Shown here piece after piece: positions 33,801 through 43,281 of a stretch of DNA of 64,000 nucleotides. The notes beneath the pieces were generated by a model that was not told where the DNA came from, did not search any database, and saw nothing but the letters and a program-made list of their open reading frames with translations. The position numbers were made by a program, and so were the translations under genes. Origin of the DNA: Beroe forskalii (lineage: Eukaryota > Ctenophora > Nuda > Beroida > Beroidae); assembly GCA_011033025.1 (NCBI GenBank), contig WFMF01000017.1:310001-374000 (forward strand). Reading direction: 5' to 3'. Each line of letters starts with the position of its first letter. Position 1 is the stretch's first letter.

Positions 33801-36800
33801 CGCGGATATCTGATTTTCTGATATGATAATGCTGCGAGTATTTTCATGCGTGTAACTTGTAATGTAGCTCTTGTCCCATTAAACACACAGCTAGTAGACT
33901 GCCTCCAATCAATGCTTTGCTTTTACAGCTATAAAATGACTTAAAACGGTATATGTTCATAATTTGTCGATATTTTTGCCTCAATGTTAGCTTGACAACG
34001 TCATTTAAGATTTCTTTTCTTAAACACAAGAATATTATTTAACCATGTTATATACTTTTGCTTAGCCCGAGCCGATCAGACGCAAGCTGATCAAAGGAAA
34101 CGTCAAAGGATAGCCAAAGGACCCATGCTCTGCTCAAAACAACATCAACAGCAACAACAACAGATATAAGGATAACAACGGCAATATTAACAACATTTAC
34201 AACATTTTCAACAGTTCTTTGTCTTCTGTTCCAGGCAGTTTCCTGGAACTGGGCTTTGCCCATTGAGCCCAGTTAAATCCCAATCGATGGGAATATGATT
34301 TTCACAGTCTGGTTGGGTCAGGCCACTCTGTGATCCACTAGACGAAGGGAGGTGGTACATAGCCACCTTCGGCTGATACCTGACCTAATCTGCAGGCAAG
34401 CATTGACTTGCTTTGCAGTCCGTTTGAAGCCAGGGGCGTTGGTAGAATCCCAGACCTGTGTGGTCCAGGACTGGATTCTGCTCTCAGCCCAGGATATAAC
34501 CCGCAGTCGGGTGGCCTAAAAACCACCCAGGAGTTCACACCCTTAGCCTAGTGTATTAGGGATAGTCTCTATGCTCAGCATGGCTGCACTGGCCTGGTTG
34601 ATTAAACCGACCTTGGCCGTTTTACTAAGACTACTATCTGATTTTCTTGTCAAAGCTTGAAATTTTTTAGAAATTCCCCATCGGCGCCGATCGGCGCCGA
34701 TCAGCGCCGATGGGAAAATCTGGAATAAAATGCACCAGACAGCCTCCGATCAGCGCCGATGGGAAAATCTGGAATAAAATGCACCAGACAGCCTCCCTTA
34801 TACAGGTGTTTTTATCGGCGCTGATCGGCGCCGATCGGGGGCAGATCGGCGCTGATCGGCGCCAATCAGCGCCGACGACCGTCGACCGCCGATGAAAAGT
34901 TGCCGATTTCCCTAGCCGGCGCCTAGCCGGTGCTGATCGGCGCTGATCGGCGCTGATCAGCACTGATCAGCGCCGATCAGCGCCGACCAGCGCCGATCGG
35001 CGCTGAGTCGGCGATTTTGCAATGTGGTCGTTTGCCGTTTTGTGGGGGTGTGTGTGGGGGTGTGGGGTGTGTGTGTGTCGATGAGGATTTAACACTTCTT
35101 TCTTTTCTTGTTTTTGTATGGAGACAGTTTTCATTTTGATTTTCAGTTTGATATTTTTTTTCGTTCTTTCGAAGACTTTAGGAATTAGAGTGTATTTTGT
35201 AACGGATAAACTTCTCAGAATTCATGACTATCATTGATGATATATCCATTGAAATATCACAAGAACACAATGTTCAGATGGAACTGTCGAAGACTTTGAA
35301 TTTATGAAATTTTAAACCAGTTATGATTTTGTAGGTAGTAGTATTTTCTAGCTGTTTCATTTTGATGTCTGGTGATTTGATTTCTGGTTTGCATATCAGT
35401 GCAGATTCTTATTCAGAATCTTTGAAGTTTTATTTTTCTTCTCTGATGGATTGATCACAGTCTTTGGTGTAGTCTTTTGAGTGTAGTGATAATTTGACCT
35501 AATTAATTTATAATGTAACCTACTTGCTCTAGTAATGTATCTGCTAGTTTGAAGGCGTTTCTTCTGATTTACGAGTTTTGTCCAGATTTTAGTTTGATGC
35601 TTTCATTTTTCTTTTTGAAGATATGGCTTATTTTGTCTGGAGATATGGGATAGTTGTGCTGTTTGGGTAGCTGTAATTGAGATCCTATTTTCAGGTAGTC
35701 TGCAGTTTTGTTACCTTCGTAGCCTTAGTGTCCAGGTATCCAGTTTAGTTTTATCCATGTTTACGCTATGGAGCTAAAGTAATCTGGGGTTGTGTTGAGA
35801 AACACACTTCTGTATATATACCAACATTTGACACAATAGCTGTTCGGACTGAATGTTACTTGGTTTATGTCAAGACTTCATATCATTATTTTATTAGGTA
35901 TGTTAGATTTGGCTGCTACACAGCACCTCGTTCGCAAATTTCAAACCCCGCAACTCAAATCAACTAAATTATTTTTACCGCATCAAAAATTCTAATCACA
36001 CCAAAAGGTAAAGCCCGAAATCAAAACAGCATTAAACCGTAAAGAACGCGCGCGCGATTAATCTGCACGTGCAATATCTGTATCCATAGCAACGGCGCGA
36101 CTAAGCCCAGCTTAGCCTTTCTTTCTCCTGATATTTCCTTGGCAAGCTCTAATTTAATGGTGTGCGCCCGCACAAACATTATTCACGTGTGAATTTACTT
36201 TATTATTAAGATGTCATGGGGGTCTATGGATTGCATTATGCTTTTCATGGTTTGGGTTTAGGGACATGGGGTTATGTTAGCAATGTGAATAATGCATTCC
36301 TTGCAGTGATGAAAAACTTTGCTGCTATTCTCTATTCATCAAGCATTTCATACTAAGATGTATCCACTGCTTTTTTGCTAAATTACCTGATGCATGCGTT
36401 CGTTGGCCATTGCCATATTCATGATGTATTCCATGTTCTTGCATTTGTTGACTACCAAAAATGTACCCAAAGGGTGTTTGATTATCCTATATTTTTTGCT
36501 TTTCCTACTAACTATTGAGACACGGATGATTGCTGATCATGATTAGCACTTCCGTACTGTGTATGTAGATAATAATAAGTGCAAATTGTACGAGGAACAG
36601 CCGACAGCCGAGTCAATATGCACAATATGCATAGGAAGGATGACTGATTGTCATACTATAAGTATAAAAGTACGCATAAGCATGCATTTATGCATAATAA
36701 TACGGTTTTGCTTTTAAGTTCCGCCTATTATTGCGCAATGCGCACTAGAATATATCCAGAGGGAGGTATACCTGTGTGTACAACCTGAGACGTGTTCGCG

Positions 36801-39800
36801 TTCTAATAATAACCTGCGCCGTACGGGAATATAGGTGGGCCTACGACATCAACTTAATACTTCACACTGTAAAAATGACGTCATCAGTCTAATAATACTA
36901 CTGCTATATGCCACGCGCGAGAAATAGGCGGCCAGGCGGGTAGGATGACGTAATTATCATATGATAATGTACTGAGTTGATGACGTTGATCCGCCTATTT
37001 CTCGTGCGCGGAGTATAGTACTGTGTGTGTGTCACACCTGGCCAGTGCTCACTGAGCAGGATACCTGGTACTGGCTGCCAGCTATATTGAATACATCGCG
37101 CATTATATCGGCTACATGTTGGGATACTTCTTGAGGGTGTAGCCTGAGGGATGTATCCGGTTTAGACCCGCAGCCCCTAGGTCGAGGGTCTAAACCAATG
37201 GGGACCCGATCAGGCAAGAGTCTGTGTTTTATAAATTCCGATGTGAACCTCAGAGGGTTCTATAAATAGCAACGACACATTCACATTTCACATAGAACAT
37301 AACACAGCTGATACAAGTTACGTGTGGTCTACGTTTTAATAGAGCTTGAGAGGCATCGTTTTATTAGATATTAAAATAATAAAGCATGATTTGAGTCGTC
37401 TTTATCACTTTAGATATTATGAGGAATTGAAGGAAATAACAGTAATTCTATATGAGTTTTTGGTAGGTATATAAATGATTGTACCAAGCAGTACAGTAAT
37501 GGTTGAAGATAAAACCGAAAGAAAATATGATATTTTCATTTTTGTTTCTTCGTTGCCCCTACTAAACTATGACAAAAGAAAAAATCATAATAATTATTCT
37601 GATAATTATAATAATCTTATAAACCTCGCGTCAATCCAGTCGGGGGTGTCACTGCAGGACCCCTAAATGGTCTTGGCATTGCCCAATCAGGGCACGAGTT
37701 TACAGTCAGCTCGCATGCTGATTGGTCAATGTCAAGGCACCTACAGGAGAGTACGGTAAGGTAATACAGTCGCACTGATTCTAGAACCCCACGTTACACA
37801 GTGAAGTGTTACAAACGTTGTATTTTACACTGCTGATGTGTTTAAATATAAAGTGCAGCTGACACTGACGGTATCTTCATAGATTAACAGAGTCAACTGA
37901 TGACGTTTTAGTGGAAGTGTTTTTTGTGTACTACAAGTATGAAATATATGACTTAACCCTGTCTCTAGTACCCACCGCATATTATTTCCTAATAATCATT
38001 CTGAATTTTGACATGGAATTAATTGAACACAGCAAAATAATCGGTATATAATTTTGTGTACAGGTGGCGTTGATGGTGTTCAGTACACTCTGTGTACACT
38101 CAATAATGTTGTGATTAATGATGAACATTTATGAATTGGTATTTGTATTGTATAGCAGTATAATTATATTTGATCATACCTTGTTGTATTCATAAATCAG
38201 GAAATTTGTTGGATATCTCGAGTAAAAGATAGGAAACTAACTTGGTTACTTGGTAATTTGTTCATGTATGTAATTCCGTGGCAGTTAAATAAGCGGTTAC
38301 ATGTCGAAAAGTCGAAGTGGTGACCGTATAGCACTTCGACACGACCACGGTTGAGGCCAGGGACCGCCGACACTGTGTAATCTAAATCTTGGCTGTATTT
38401 AATCATATTCGTCGCAATAGAGCAGTAGCAATGACGGACGAGGCGTGCCCAGGTCATTATCGAAGTCATTGAGATCATGGAACCGGATTATACCCGGACC
38501 AGAAATATCTGAGACTGAATTTTCTCCGACCAAACAACAGTATTTCTTCCCACTCGGGTCTGACGAACCTCGTCCGAATTTTTGATTTAGAGTGATAGAA
38601 TCAAATTTCATTTGTGAAAAATTTTATTCACTGTTATTCAGTGGAGACCATAATATAACCAAACTTATGTACAATTCTAACTTCATAGTATTTGGAATCA
38701 GAATTTAGAGTCCGAAGCTTTCGATTCTTCAGATATCTTGTAAAATTTTCCTCTGTTTGATTGTTTGATTTTTTTCAAATTCAAAATTTCATCAATTTCG
38801 AGGAAGATACCCAACTCCCGTTTCAATTTTCATGCATTAAAACATTAAAATAGGAAACAATTCCGATATCATATTGTTGTAAGGCTGAAACATTATAAAA
38901 TCTTCATTTATACTTTTATCGAAAAGTAAAAAAAAACGGTTATCGATTAGTGATGATATAATTTAAAAAATTTGGATCGTAAAAAATCTACAAAAGATCA
39001 AAGATTAATCTCTCGAATAAAAAATCTGCAAAAGATCAAATCCCCTGACATAAAATAGATAAAAGAGCATAGAAATTTTGACACCCATGAAATAATTTAA
39101 AATCAAAATTTAATATTCAAAAGTTTGTCAAAGTCTCACATTATTTGGAAAGTCTTAGGTCATACGTGAAATCAAAGTTATCTGTAATCCCCAGTTCAGG
39201 ATGTTAGTTGTTGTTATGAGCGGTTGCAGTGTTGTCCGAGAAATCACTTATTTGTTTCTCGATTTGACCTTCTGAAAACTATTTTGACTCTCTGAAAAGA
39301 TTAGGATTCATTCCTTCATTCATTATTCAATTTCAATATAATGTCGTGATCATTATTATAACAAAACTTGGAATATCTAAGGTTCACGAACCGATGGTCA
39401 TAATTTTCAGTTAACTCTTTTCAATCTCGAGGTTAATTTTAAATTAAGAAACTTCATGTTCATTCAATGAATCAAATTACTAGAATACAATAGATAATCA
39501 ATGGATATGACGTTGATTATAGGATACCTGATTTAACCTGATGATGGGTCTTGTGCTTTGTTTCTTGCTAACTTATCACCTCATGTTACATTGTTATACA
39601 CTTAGACTCTGAACGTAACTATTAGCTGGAGATGATCTCGAATATCAATAGGATTTTAATAAAATCCTACATTCGTCGATCAATTGAAAAATGCATGGCT
39701 GACCGTTGGGATTTGGCAGTGATTATGATACAATATAAGATGAAATGATATACTTCTTTCACAGGAAGGCGCTAAAAAACGATCCCGGCAACCGTTTATC

Positions 39801-41388
39801 AGAGCAATGTCTTCCAATGGGGCATATAACACATTTTAATAATCAAGATAGGATAATTAATTAATATGTTCTTAGAAAATCTTTATATGTACAAAATATC
39901 GGTCGGAGATACTTAGCTTTTCATACTTACCTCGTCTTTGACACTCAGGAAGCGGATCGTTACTGTCATCAGGGTATGGTTGGAAGTTCCCTAACGAACA
40001 CTTCATGGTCGTCGGTCCGCCGGCTCCGTAGTGCTTCACAGGGCAAGCCACTGAAACCACCGTATCATGTGGTACTGGTAGCGAGGGAGAGGTTTTCACG
40101 TTATCACCGAGAGTTCTACAGTCAGCTGAAATGAGGAATCGGTCATCGGATTACGTGTTGCAATATCATAGTATATACATCATAATATGGCAGTCTTTTT
40201 TGTGTACAAAATTTATATTGTGCAGGTTTATATTAATATCTTGGTACAGAATTATATATATCTCATCATATCACATCAGCATATCATAGAAATATAGACA
40301 TTCAAGACTTGATATGATCTTGGAGACTCGAGTGGAATTATGATCGAAACTAATCCACTCATCATAGCATGTTGCTTGATTGCTTTCATGGGAATCACGA
40401 TGAAATTACTGAAATGAGTGATGTGGCAGTAACCAAAGCTGAGGAAGTGAGAGGCTCCTTACAGACCATTGCTATTGCGACATCAAATTATGGGGCTATT
40501 ACAGGCCTAGATTAAGATCAGGCTTACCTGGAAGAAAAAATTCAGATTGTCTATCAGGGGTGACAATTCTGTCAACTACAGTGTTGAAAACTGTGTAGTC
40601 CTTATCAGCCACACTGGCCTTTACCTGCAATTCGTTCAAAACAATGAAAATTAACTAGTAAAAAAAGGAAAGGAGCCAATAACTTGGCTGTATTAATCAG
40701 CAGGAATCAAAAAGTAAAAACATGTTTGTACATAAAACTTCATAATGTGTATAGGTAAGGTGAATACTGCATATTTACGATATTAAGATGAAATAACTGG
40801 TTTGGTATCTCGTTTACTCATCTGTGCAGCAAAAACAGAAAACTGTTACTGACCTCAGTAAAGCATATATTGATTGCTTGCTCGTTTATCCAATGCAATT
40901 TGCAAGCATTTCCACAGTCTAATTGAGAATCAGTAAACTCAAAGTCAGCTGTACACGTTACCGTCGAATCCCCTTCATCACAGTGTAAATCACTTTGACC
41001 GGTTAGATCAACACCGTTCTTTTTCAGATAAACAACTTGTGAAGTAAAATCATGATTATATCCTTGACACTTCCCTAAGGTAAATGTCCACGGTTGATCT
41101 TTGGGAGCAGAGAATCCGACGGTAACTGCTGGTAGAGTTGTGGGATATTAGAGCCGTTCTGTCCGGGTTATAGGATCTATTATACAAGACTAGAAATACC
41201 AAAGAGGACAAACACTCAGAATAATATAACACCTGATATCAAGTGTAAAATATCGAGGTTTCTCAAAGAAAGTCTGAGATTGTGTAAATCACGGCATTTT
41301 ATCAAAAACTGAAGAGTTAGTTAGTTCATCTCATTCTTATTAAACTATGAAAATACTTACAAAGGATGATCCAAAGGAACATCGTCAT
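12670..41388 (-). CDS. Single-pass membrane receptor-like protein with sushi/CCP-like module (8 coding exons)
   Basis: The exons on the minus strand are 41388-41361, 41128-40854, 40624-40528, 40125-39931, 23720-23555, 17000-16884, 16719-16597 and 12838-12670. They total 1170 nt, giving 389 aa, with GT-AG ends and compatible phases (1, 0, 1, 1, 2, 2, 2). A signal peptide ([17 protein letters not shown]) is followed by a six-Cys region (Cys 30, 59, 68, 81, 85, 98). Next comes a four-Cys module (136, 161, 176, 195) spaced like a sushi/CCP domain but without its usual Trp. Residues about 232-253 ([20 protein letters not shown]) span the membrane, followed by RTK. The tail has YSDL and a Lys-rich segment ([17 protein letters not shown]). 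I do not recognise an orthologue. A cell-surface receptor or adhesion role is inferred. The exon 4-5 link crosses 16 kb and could miss exons. Confidence 0.7.
12839..13689. repeat. About 48 bp minisatellite upstream of exon 8, left block
   Basis: About 15 units occur. On the minus strand each contains catgtaacttatttcaacag then TAAGTTGG, a near copy of the exon 8 splice acceptor. Some units carry extra CACTCAAAAACA or GGTGTACTCA segments. Confidence 0.93.
13690..14658 (+). pseudogene. C-terminal ORF2 remnant of the non-LTR retrotransposon
   Basis: The reading starts [20 protein letters not shown] and includes [45 protein letters not shown] and a Cys pair (ICSWC) before VEDEAH. These motifs are typical of the region after the reverse transcriptase in animal non-LTR elements. 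A stop at 14302 and a frame change precede a second part (14434-14658) with [18 protein letters not shown]. The catalytic reverse transcriptase and endonuclease are absent, so the copy is dead. Confidence 0.75.
13690..15449 (+). mobile_element. 5'-truncated non-LTR retrotransposon inserted in the minisatellite
   Basis: The element interrupts the 48 bp array, which resumes at 15450. It carries the C-terminal part of an ORF2-like protein, then an AT-rich 3' UTR, then a tail of short CCTTGTAAA repeats (15411-15449). The 5' junction lies inside a repeat unit, consistent with truncated target-primed insertion. Short ATA/CATA microhomology is present at the ends. Confidence 0.8.
15450..15815. repeat. 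About 48 bp minisatellite, right block
   Basis: About seven further units of the array at 12839-13689, on the far side of the retrotransposon insertion. Confidence 0.9.
15816..16596. other. Intron 7 of the receptor-like gene, remainder
   Basis: No exon or recognisable element was seen. Confidence 0.4.
16597..16719 (-). CDS. Receptor-like gene, coding exon 7 (cytoplasmic)
   Basis: The acceptor is ccgtgcagtgtcag and the donor ACAT then gtaagt. It encodes [20 protein letters not shown] to PLPSAGY. The preceding intron is 164 bases. Confidence 0.78.
16884..17000 (-). CDS. Receptor-like gene, coding exon 6 (cytoplasmic)
   Basis: The acceptor is gaaatgtacag and the donor CTCAG then gtgtga. In the phase dictated by exon 5 it reads [20 protein letters not shown] to GGVYSDL. 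Another frame is also open, but it would hit a stop early in exon 7. Confidence 0.75.
17686..17776. repeat. Hairpin with about 35-base arms
   Basis: The left arm runs from GGCGCGCACACACTCGATGA to GCTTT and the right arm is its near-complement. About 19 bases separate them and they end in GCGCGCC. It could be a tiny MITE or a cruciform-forming element. Confidence 0.7.
18800..19306 (-). CDS. Retrotransposon ORF1 second part, RNA-binding-like domain
   Basis: The 168 aa product begins [20 protein letters not shown]. The start is RRxNLVFYGI-like, and the C-terminal half has [20 protein letters not shown] and a [10 protein letters not shown] segment. Both resemble the RRM and C-terminal domains of L1-type ORF1 proteins. 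It starts inside the stop codon of the coiled-coil frame. The two may be coupled ORFs or one ORF broken by a single-base change. Confidence 0.65.
   Translation of the reverse strand: MKASNRRCNLVFYGIRGIHDDLENDIFDYRSELDGVLKRMENRLEFTIKPNYVELLKSNDFHHDDEIGQDVSTCTLRVQFQSEFIATKVLERSKHLKRSEEYSKVYIAPDRTFAERKARAELVEKIEGKDQNEPSIKWVIRKKGEVVSNGSFGRRRRTALVSSNSDSK
19303..19794 (-). CDS. Retrotransposon ORF1 first part, coiled coil
   Basis: The 163 aa product begins [20 protein letters not shown]. Long Glu/Lys-rich heptad-like stretches run through the middle and C-terminal thirds ([20 protein letters not shown]). Coiled-coil trimerisation segments are known from non-LTR ORF1 proteins. Its TGA overlaps the ATG of the next frame as ATGA. 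Confidence 0.65.
   Translation of the reverse strand: MTSKLDSLVVRMEELCSEIFTLGGSGGVKPKDIEKKFNKGPMSELTFDLFTCLYEAQKYLKNHKKETENMKMERHQIDTLNSSIEEGMSSQTTMMNSILEEVKENGKKLSELKADIENQAEKVYEEAEKVSSYADILQKSAETYNNGVSNQPEKLAKQMVSER
21440..21605. repeat. Palindromic short element, copy 1
   Basis: Outer arms ATCGGGTCCAT and ATGGACCCGAT flank GCCCGAGGGATGTATCCGG and GCGAGGGTCTAAACC. A second copy is at 37110-37265. This is probably a hairpin MITE family. Confidence 0.65.
21606..22960. other. Noncoding, several short palindromes
   Basis: No gene seen. A GTATGCCCAAATATGGGCAT palindrome (22359-22380) and a run of repeated phrases such as GGTCACNTRTGACCC near 21713 and 22036 are present. Confidence 0.4.
23077..23554. 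other. Intron 5 sequence beside exon 5
   Basis: No further exon was recognised. Short open frames on both strands lack support. Confidence 0.4.
23555..23720 (-). CDS. Receptor-like gene, coding exon 5 (membrane segment)
   Basis: The acceptor tract is ccccccctccttcag and the donor AAG then gtaagt. It encodes [15 protein letters not shown], a Ser-rich stalk and the membrane span ending WMVLR. The 58 bp minisatellite begins exactly at its acceptor. Confidence 0.8.
23721..27290. repeat. 58 bp minisatellite upstream of exon 5
   Basis: The unit is GTCCTCAAAACAATGAAGGA, then GAGGGGTGGGTCGTGGGGAA, then a purine-rich GAGGGAGGGAGGGGAACT. Clean units occupy 23740-24845 and 27010-27290. The middle is degraded in an unusual way. 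On the minus strand the array supplies a strong pyrimidine tract right up to the exon 5 acceptor. Confidence 0.93.
24845..26900. other. Mosaic zone: array units blended with downstream unique sequence
   Basis: Short pieces identical to 27292-29400 appear between array fragments in the same order and at a nearly constant offset. Starts pair 25125 with 27565, 25351 with 27800, 25641 with 28103, 26421 with 28891, 26561 with 29053 and 26831 with 29320. The offset grows from 2440 to 2492. This is best explained as an assembly consensus artefact, not real sequence. Confidence 0.85.
27870..28575 (-). pseudogene. 3' part of a CR1/L2-type reverse transcriptase
   Basis: The main open stretch (28400-27870) has [53 protein letters not shown] and [14 protein letters not shown]. 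This is the usual tail of CR1/L2-like non-LTR polymerases. A preceding stretch (to 28575) reads [14 protein letters not shown] and [12 protein letters not shown] in another frame, so the copy is broken. The sequence below 27870 is probably its 3' UTR. It lies in intron 4 of the receptor-like gene. Confidence 0.85.
28596..28684 (-). mobile_element. Copy B of the terminal-inverted-repeat element, first fragment
   Basis: It matches 44697-44775 and the reverse complement of about 7110-7180 (TAGTCTCACGACA and GCGTAGAGTCGTG motifs). The copy continues at 30331-30470 and 32091-32385, so two insertions split it. Confidence 0.7.
28677..30160. mobile_element. Nested insertion with short terminal inverted repeats
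   Basis: TATATCCACTCGCGTG at the left is mirrored by CACGCGAGTGGATATA at the right, and the arms extend into GCTTTTTG. The interior is AT-rich with no coding domain. It splits copy B. Confidence 0.6.
30161..30330. repeat. Palindromic block within the copy B insertions
   Basis: It holds inverted pairs such as GGGCTGAATTTCGTAT with ATATGAAATTCAGCCC, and CGGGCTCTTCGAGCCC. It is flanked by TATAT tracts and lies where copy B should be continuous. Confidence 0.6.
30331..30470 (-). mobile_element. Copy B, second fragment
   Basis: It matches the reverse complement of about 6985-7105 and continues copy B up to CTTTCAGGATA, where the next insertion starts. Confidence 0.7.
30471..32090. mobile_element. 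1.6 kb insertion with 18-base terminal repeats and seven GTTACGTAAC-type dyads
   Basis: The ends are TATATGGGCAAATCCACG and the inverse of TATATGTCCAAATCCACG. The flanks rejoin the copy B sequence. Inside, RTTACGTAAY palindromes start at 30832, 30987, 30997, 31674, 31697, 31887 and 32065, mostly preceded by TGTGC. No transposase frame is visible. Confidence 0.7.
32091..32385 (-). mobile_element. Copy B, third fragment
   Basis: It matches the reverse complement of about 6690-6985. It stops at ACCATATAAG, where the telomere-like element begins. Confidence 0.75.
32387..33701. mobile_element. Palindromic element with degenerate telomere-like core
   Basis: The ends carry CCCATGTAAAC-type and GTCACTCGGCTAGTC inverted repeats. 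The first unit (to about 32800) is reverse-complemented at about 33285-33701, and a second direct unit lies between. The core is a degenerate TTAGGGTTTGGG array (hexamer variants GGTTTG, GGTTAG, GGTTCG). The reading frames of alternating Pro-Asn across it are repeat artefacts. It is interstitial, with ordinary sequence on both sides, so it is not a chromosome end. Confidence 0.8.
33702..34676. other. Noncoding, no gene recognised
   Basis: The GC-richer block 34268-34650 looks like a short interspersed repeat, but I cannot place it. A GGTAGAATCCC segment near 34440 faintly resembles a tRNA B box. Confidence 0.35.
34677..35013. repeat. Array of GATCGGCGCCGATC-type palindromes
   Basis: More than fifteen copies of the self-complementary 10-mer ATCGGCGCCG or its variants (ATCAGCGCCG, ATCGGCGCTG) lie in 340 bases. 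A 50-base direct duplication containing AAAATCTGGAATAAAATGCA also occurs. Strong hairpins are expected. Confidence 0.8.
35040..35080. repeat. GT/GGGGT microsatellite
   Basis: A run of GTGTG and GGGGGTG. Confidence 0.8.
35569..35760 (-). pseudogene. Non-LTR retrotransposon RNase H fragment
   Basis: The minus strand reads [11 protein letters not shown], one stop, then [17 protein letters not shown]. This matches the conserved W-x-P-G-H-x-G-x-x-G-N-x-x-A-D motif of retroelement RNase H. Stops surround it. The AT-rich flank 35080-35560 is probably the decayed remainder on the same strand. Confidence 0.7.
35767..36900. other. Noncoding
   Basis: No gene seen. A GC-rich patch near 36048-36110 (CTGCACGTGCA and CCATAGCAACGGCGCG) resembles part of the 17987 repeat family. 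Confidence 0.4.
36905..37015. repeat. Hairpin element
   Basis: CGCGCGAGAAATAGGCGG at the left is mirrored by CCGCCTATTTCTCGTGCG at the right. The centre is palindromic around ATTATCATATGATAAT. Confidence 0.75.
37110..37265. repeat. Palindromic short element, copy 2
   Basis: It shares GAGGGATGTATCCGGTTT, GTCGAGGGTCTAAACCAAT, GGACCCGATCAGGCAAG and CAGAGGGTTCTATAA with 21440-21605. Confidence 0.65.
37266..39930. other. Noncoding stretch of intron 4 of the receptor-like gene
   Basis: There are short hairpins at 37660-37745 (CAATGTCAAGG-type) and 38311-38341 (GTCGAAGTG with CACTTCGAC). The block 38540-38580 shares CCCACTCGGGTCTGACGA with 59865. I searched by eye for more CCP-type exons and found none. 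Confidence 0.45.
39931..40125 (-). CDS. Receptor-like gene, coding exon 4 (CCP/sushi-like module)
   Basis: This is a phase 1-1 exon, as is usual for shuffled extracellular modules. Four cysteines occur in [23 protein letters not shown] and PECQRR. The pattern resembles a CCP domain ending in P-x-C. Confidence 0.82.
40528..40624 (-). CDS. Receptor-like gene, coding exon 3
   Basis: The acceptor is gaattgcag and the donor CCAG then gtaagc. It encodes a Cys-free linker, [20 protein letters not shown] onward. Phase 0 in, phase 1 out. Confidence 0.8.
40854..41128 (-). CDS. Receptor-like gene, coding exon 2 (six-Cys ectodomain)
   Basis: The acceptor is ctctaccag and the donor GAG then gtcagt. It encodes the end of the signal peptide and a region with six cysteines and no domain I can name. 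The acceptor is a CAGCAG tandem, so a one-residue isoform is possible. Confidence 0.85.
41361..41388 (-). CDS. Receptor-like gene, coding exon 1 (start, signal peptide)
   Basis: ATG ACG ATG begins a hydrophobic MTMFLWIIL. The donor gtaagt follows after phase 1. A second in-frame ATG lies two codons on. Confidence 0.75.
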
Positions 41389-43281
41389 TGTAGCCTGTTT
41401 TCTTTGCCAGTAACCAGACTCAGCAATCAGTGATTACATGATAGTAGTTACATATTATAATCCTGTAAGGTGTCAGAGATTACAGCTGGACAGTTACGTC
41501 TCAAGCCAAGAAAACGTTTTGAGCATTTTATTTATAAGAAATCCAGAAGGAGGGAGGGGGGGGGAGAAAACTTTTCAAGTAAAGCATACCAATGCGAATT
41601 CAAATAGTGCCAAAGCAGTATTTTGGAGGTAAGATGCCGCGGGCCGTCGCTTTAATATTATGTAATAGTTAGCCGATTACAATGAGATTCAAGAGTTGAA
41701 GAGTTAACGGTGCAAATGTCCACTCTTCGGGAGACTAGAAAATACGAACCTGCCAATAGGACAGTGGGGGTAATGACATGGTGATCTCTTAGTAATATAC
41801 GAAGCGTTTTGCGTGAAGATTAATGCTCCAATAATTGCGTGGCCCGTAAAACAACGCGGCGTTTATTGCTGTACCCTAAACGATCGATTACGCCAATCCA
41901 AAGCGTTGTGAGATGGTTAAATTTTAAGAGTCCATCGAGCCGAAGATCACTTTTAATTTTATGGGTAAATACGATGATGTCTATGAGCTGATACTTTCTC
42001 AACAAAATGCGCTGAAACCGCTGAAACAAAGAAACGAGTAAATAACCTAGCCAAAGATGGAAAACCCTTGCAAAGTTAAGAAGGCGACAACTTTTGAAGC
42101 ACCCGTTTGCATGCCCACCTATATTATCCCTAAATTATGGTGTTGCTTGAATGACAATAAGATTACACGAGATTTAAGACGACTGACCGGCTACACATAT
42201 CCATGACAATGCACCACTTTTCAGGTACCGTCCTTCCAAGGTTTGCGTCCGTGAGCTCATGGCATAATTTATGCTGGGGCACCAGGATTAGGGGGCAGGT
42301 CAATGAGAGGTGTCAACGATTATAAAAGCCTGTGTAGAATCGAGGCGTCAAAGCGAAGAATATAACGACAAAGAATATGATTACAGCATATTCACTATTA
42401 TGATTTAAACATTAGACAACTGGACAGGTGCTTGTTTATGGTTTATATTATTTGCGTGGTTAAATGTGATGGAGCACTGGCTATCACGTAAAATCTGTAC
42501 CGAGCTGGCAGATAATGGCAGAGCGTGTCTGTATATAGTTTAATAACAACTCTACGCAGTGAAATGAATACAGACTATATATTATATCACCAACTTCATG
42601 TCTCAATTAGAAACAAAGGTACCTTTCAATTACTGATAATTATTTTGCTGATTGTTTTTACCGCATTAAAAAAGTTCGTTCATTACCAATTAATTAAATA
42701 CTGGAGCAGAAAAGATTACCTATTCACCAGCGTTCACCAATGATATGCCAAGGTTCCTTGCACGTGATGCATTGTGCTATTCAACATACTTTGTCGTGCT
42801 GGTGGAGTAGCTGGGGCGAAGCCCGCATTGGTTTTTTCTAAGGGGGGCCTTTGAAGCTAAGTGGGGGGCCTATAATTCTATAAGTAAATTTTCATTTCTC
42901 CGAGCTCTAATTTTGCATGAAACATACAACTAAAATAATCTTTCCTGTTTGTTTGAATTCTGAAAAGGTGAATTTCAAGGAAATTTCTGTTAAATTGAAC
43001 TTGATTTTACACTTCATTTGGATACATTCAAGGTATGGCCTAGACCCCCTAAAAATTTCAGAGGGAAAAGCCTTTAGGAAACTAAGGGGAGCCTTTCTGT
43101 CAATGATTTTTTCAATGTTCCCATGATGTTAACTTATTCTTAATCTACAGGCTTTCAGAATAACAGCTTCTAACTTCTCAAATGTCTAAAGCATTTGCCC
43201 GGATGCTTATATGATAATTAATAAGATAATAACTAAGTAATTAGCTGTCACCACTTTTTTCTTAATTTGTTTTATTGAAAA
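41389..43281. other. Upstream region of the receptor-like gene and beyond
   Basis: The 5' UTR and promoter of the minus-strand gene should lie just above 41388. No CpG-rich block or clear TATA placement is visible. No other gene seen. Confidence 0.4.

Noticed and set aside
34420-34470. tRNA gene or tRNA-derived SINE
   Set aside because: Only a weak B-box-like GGTAGAATCCC is present. No cloverleaf could be drawn.
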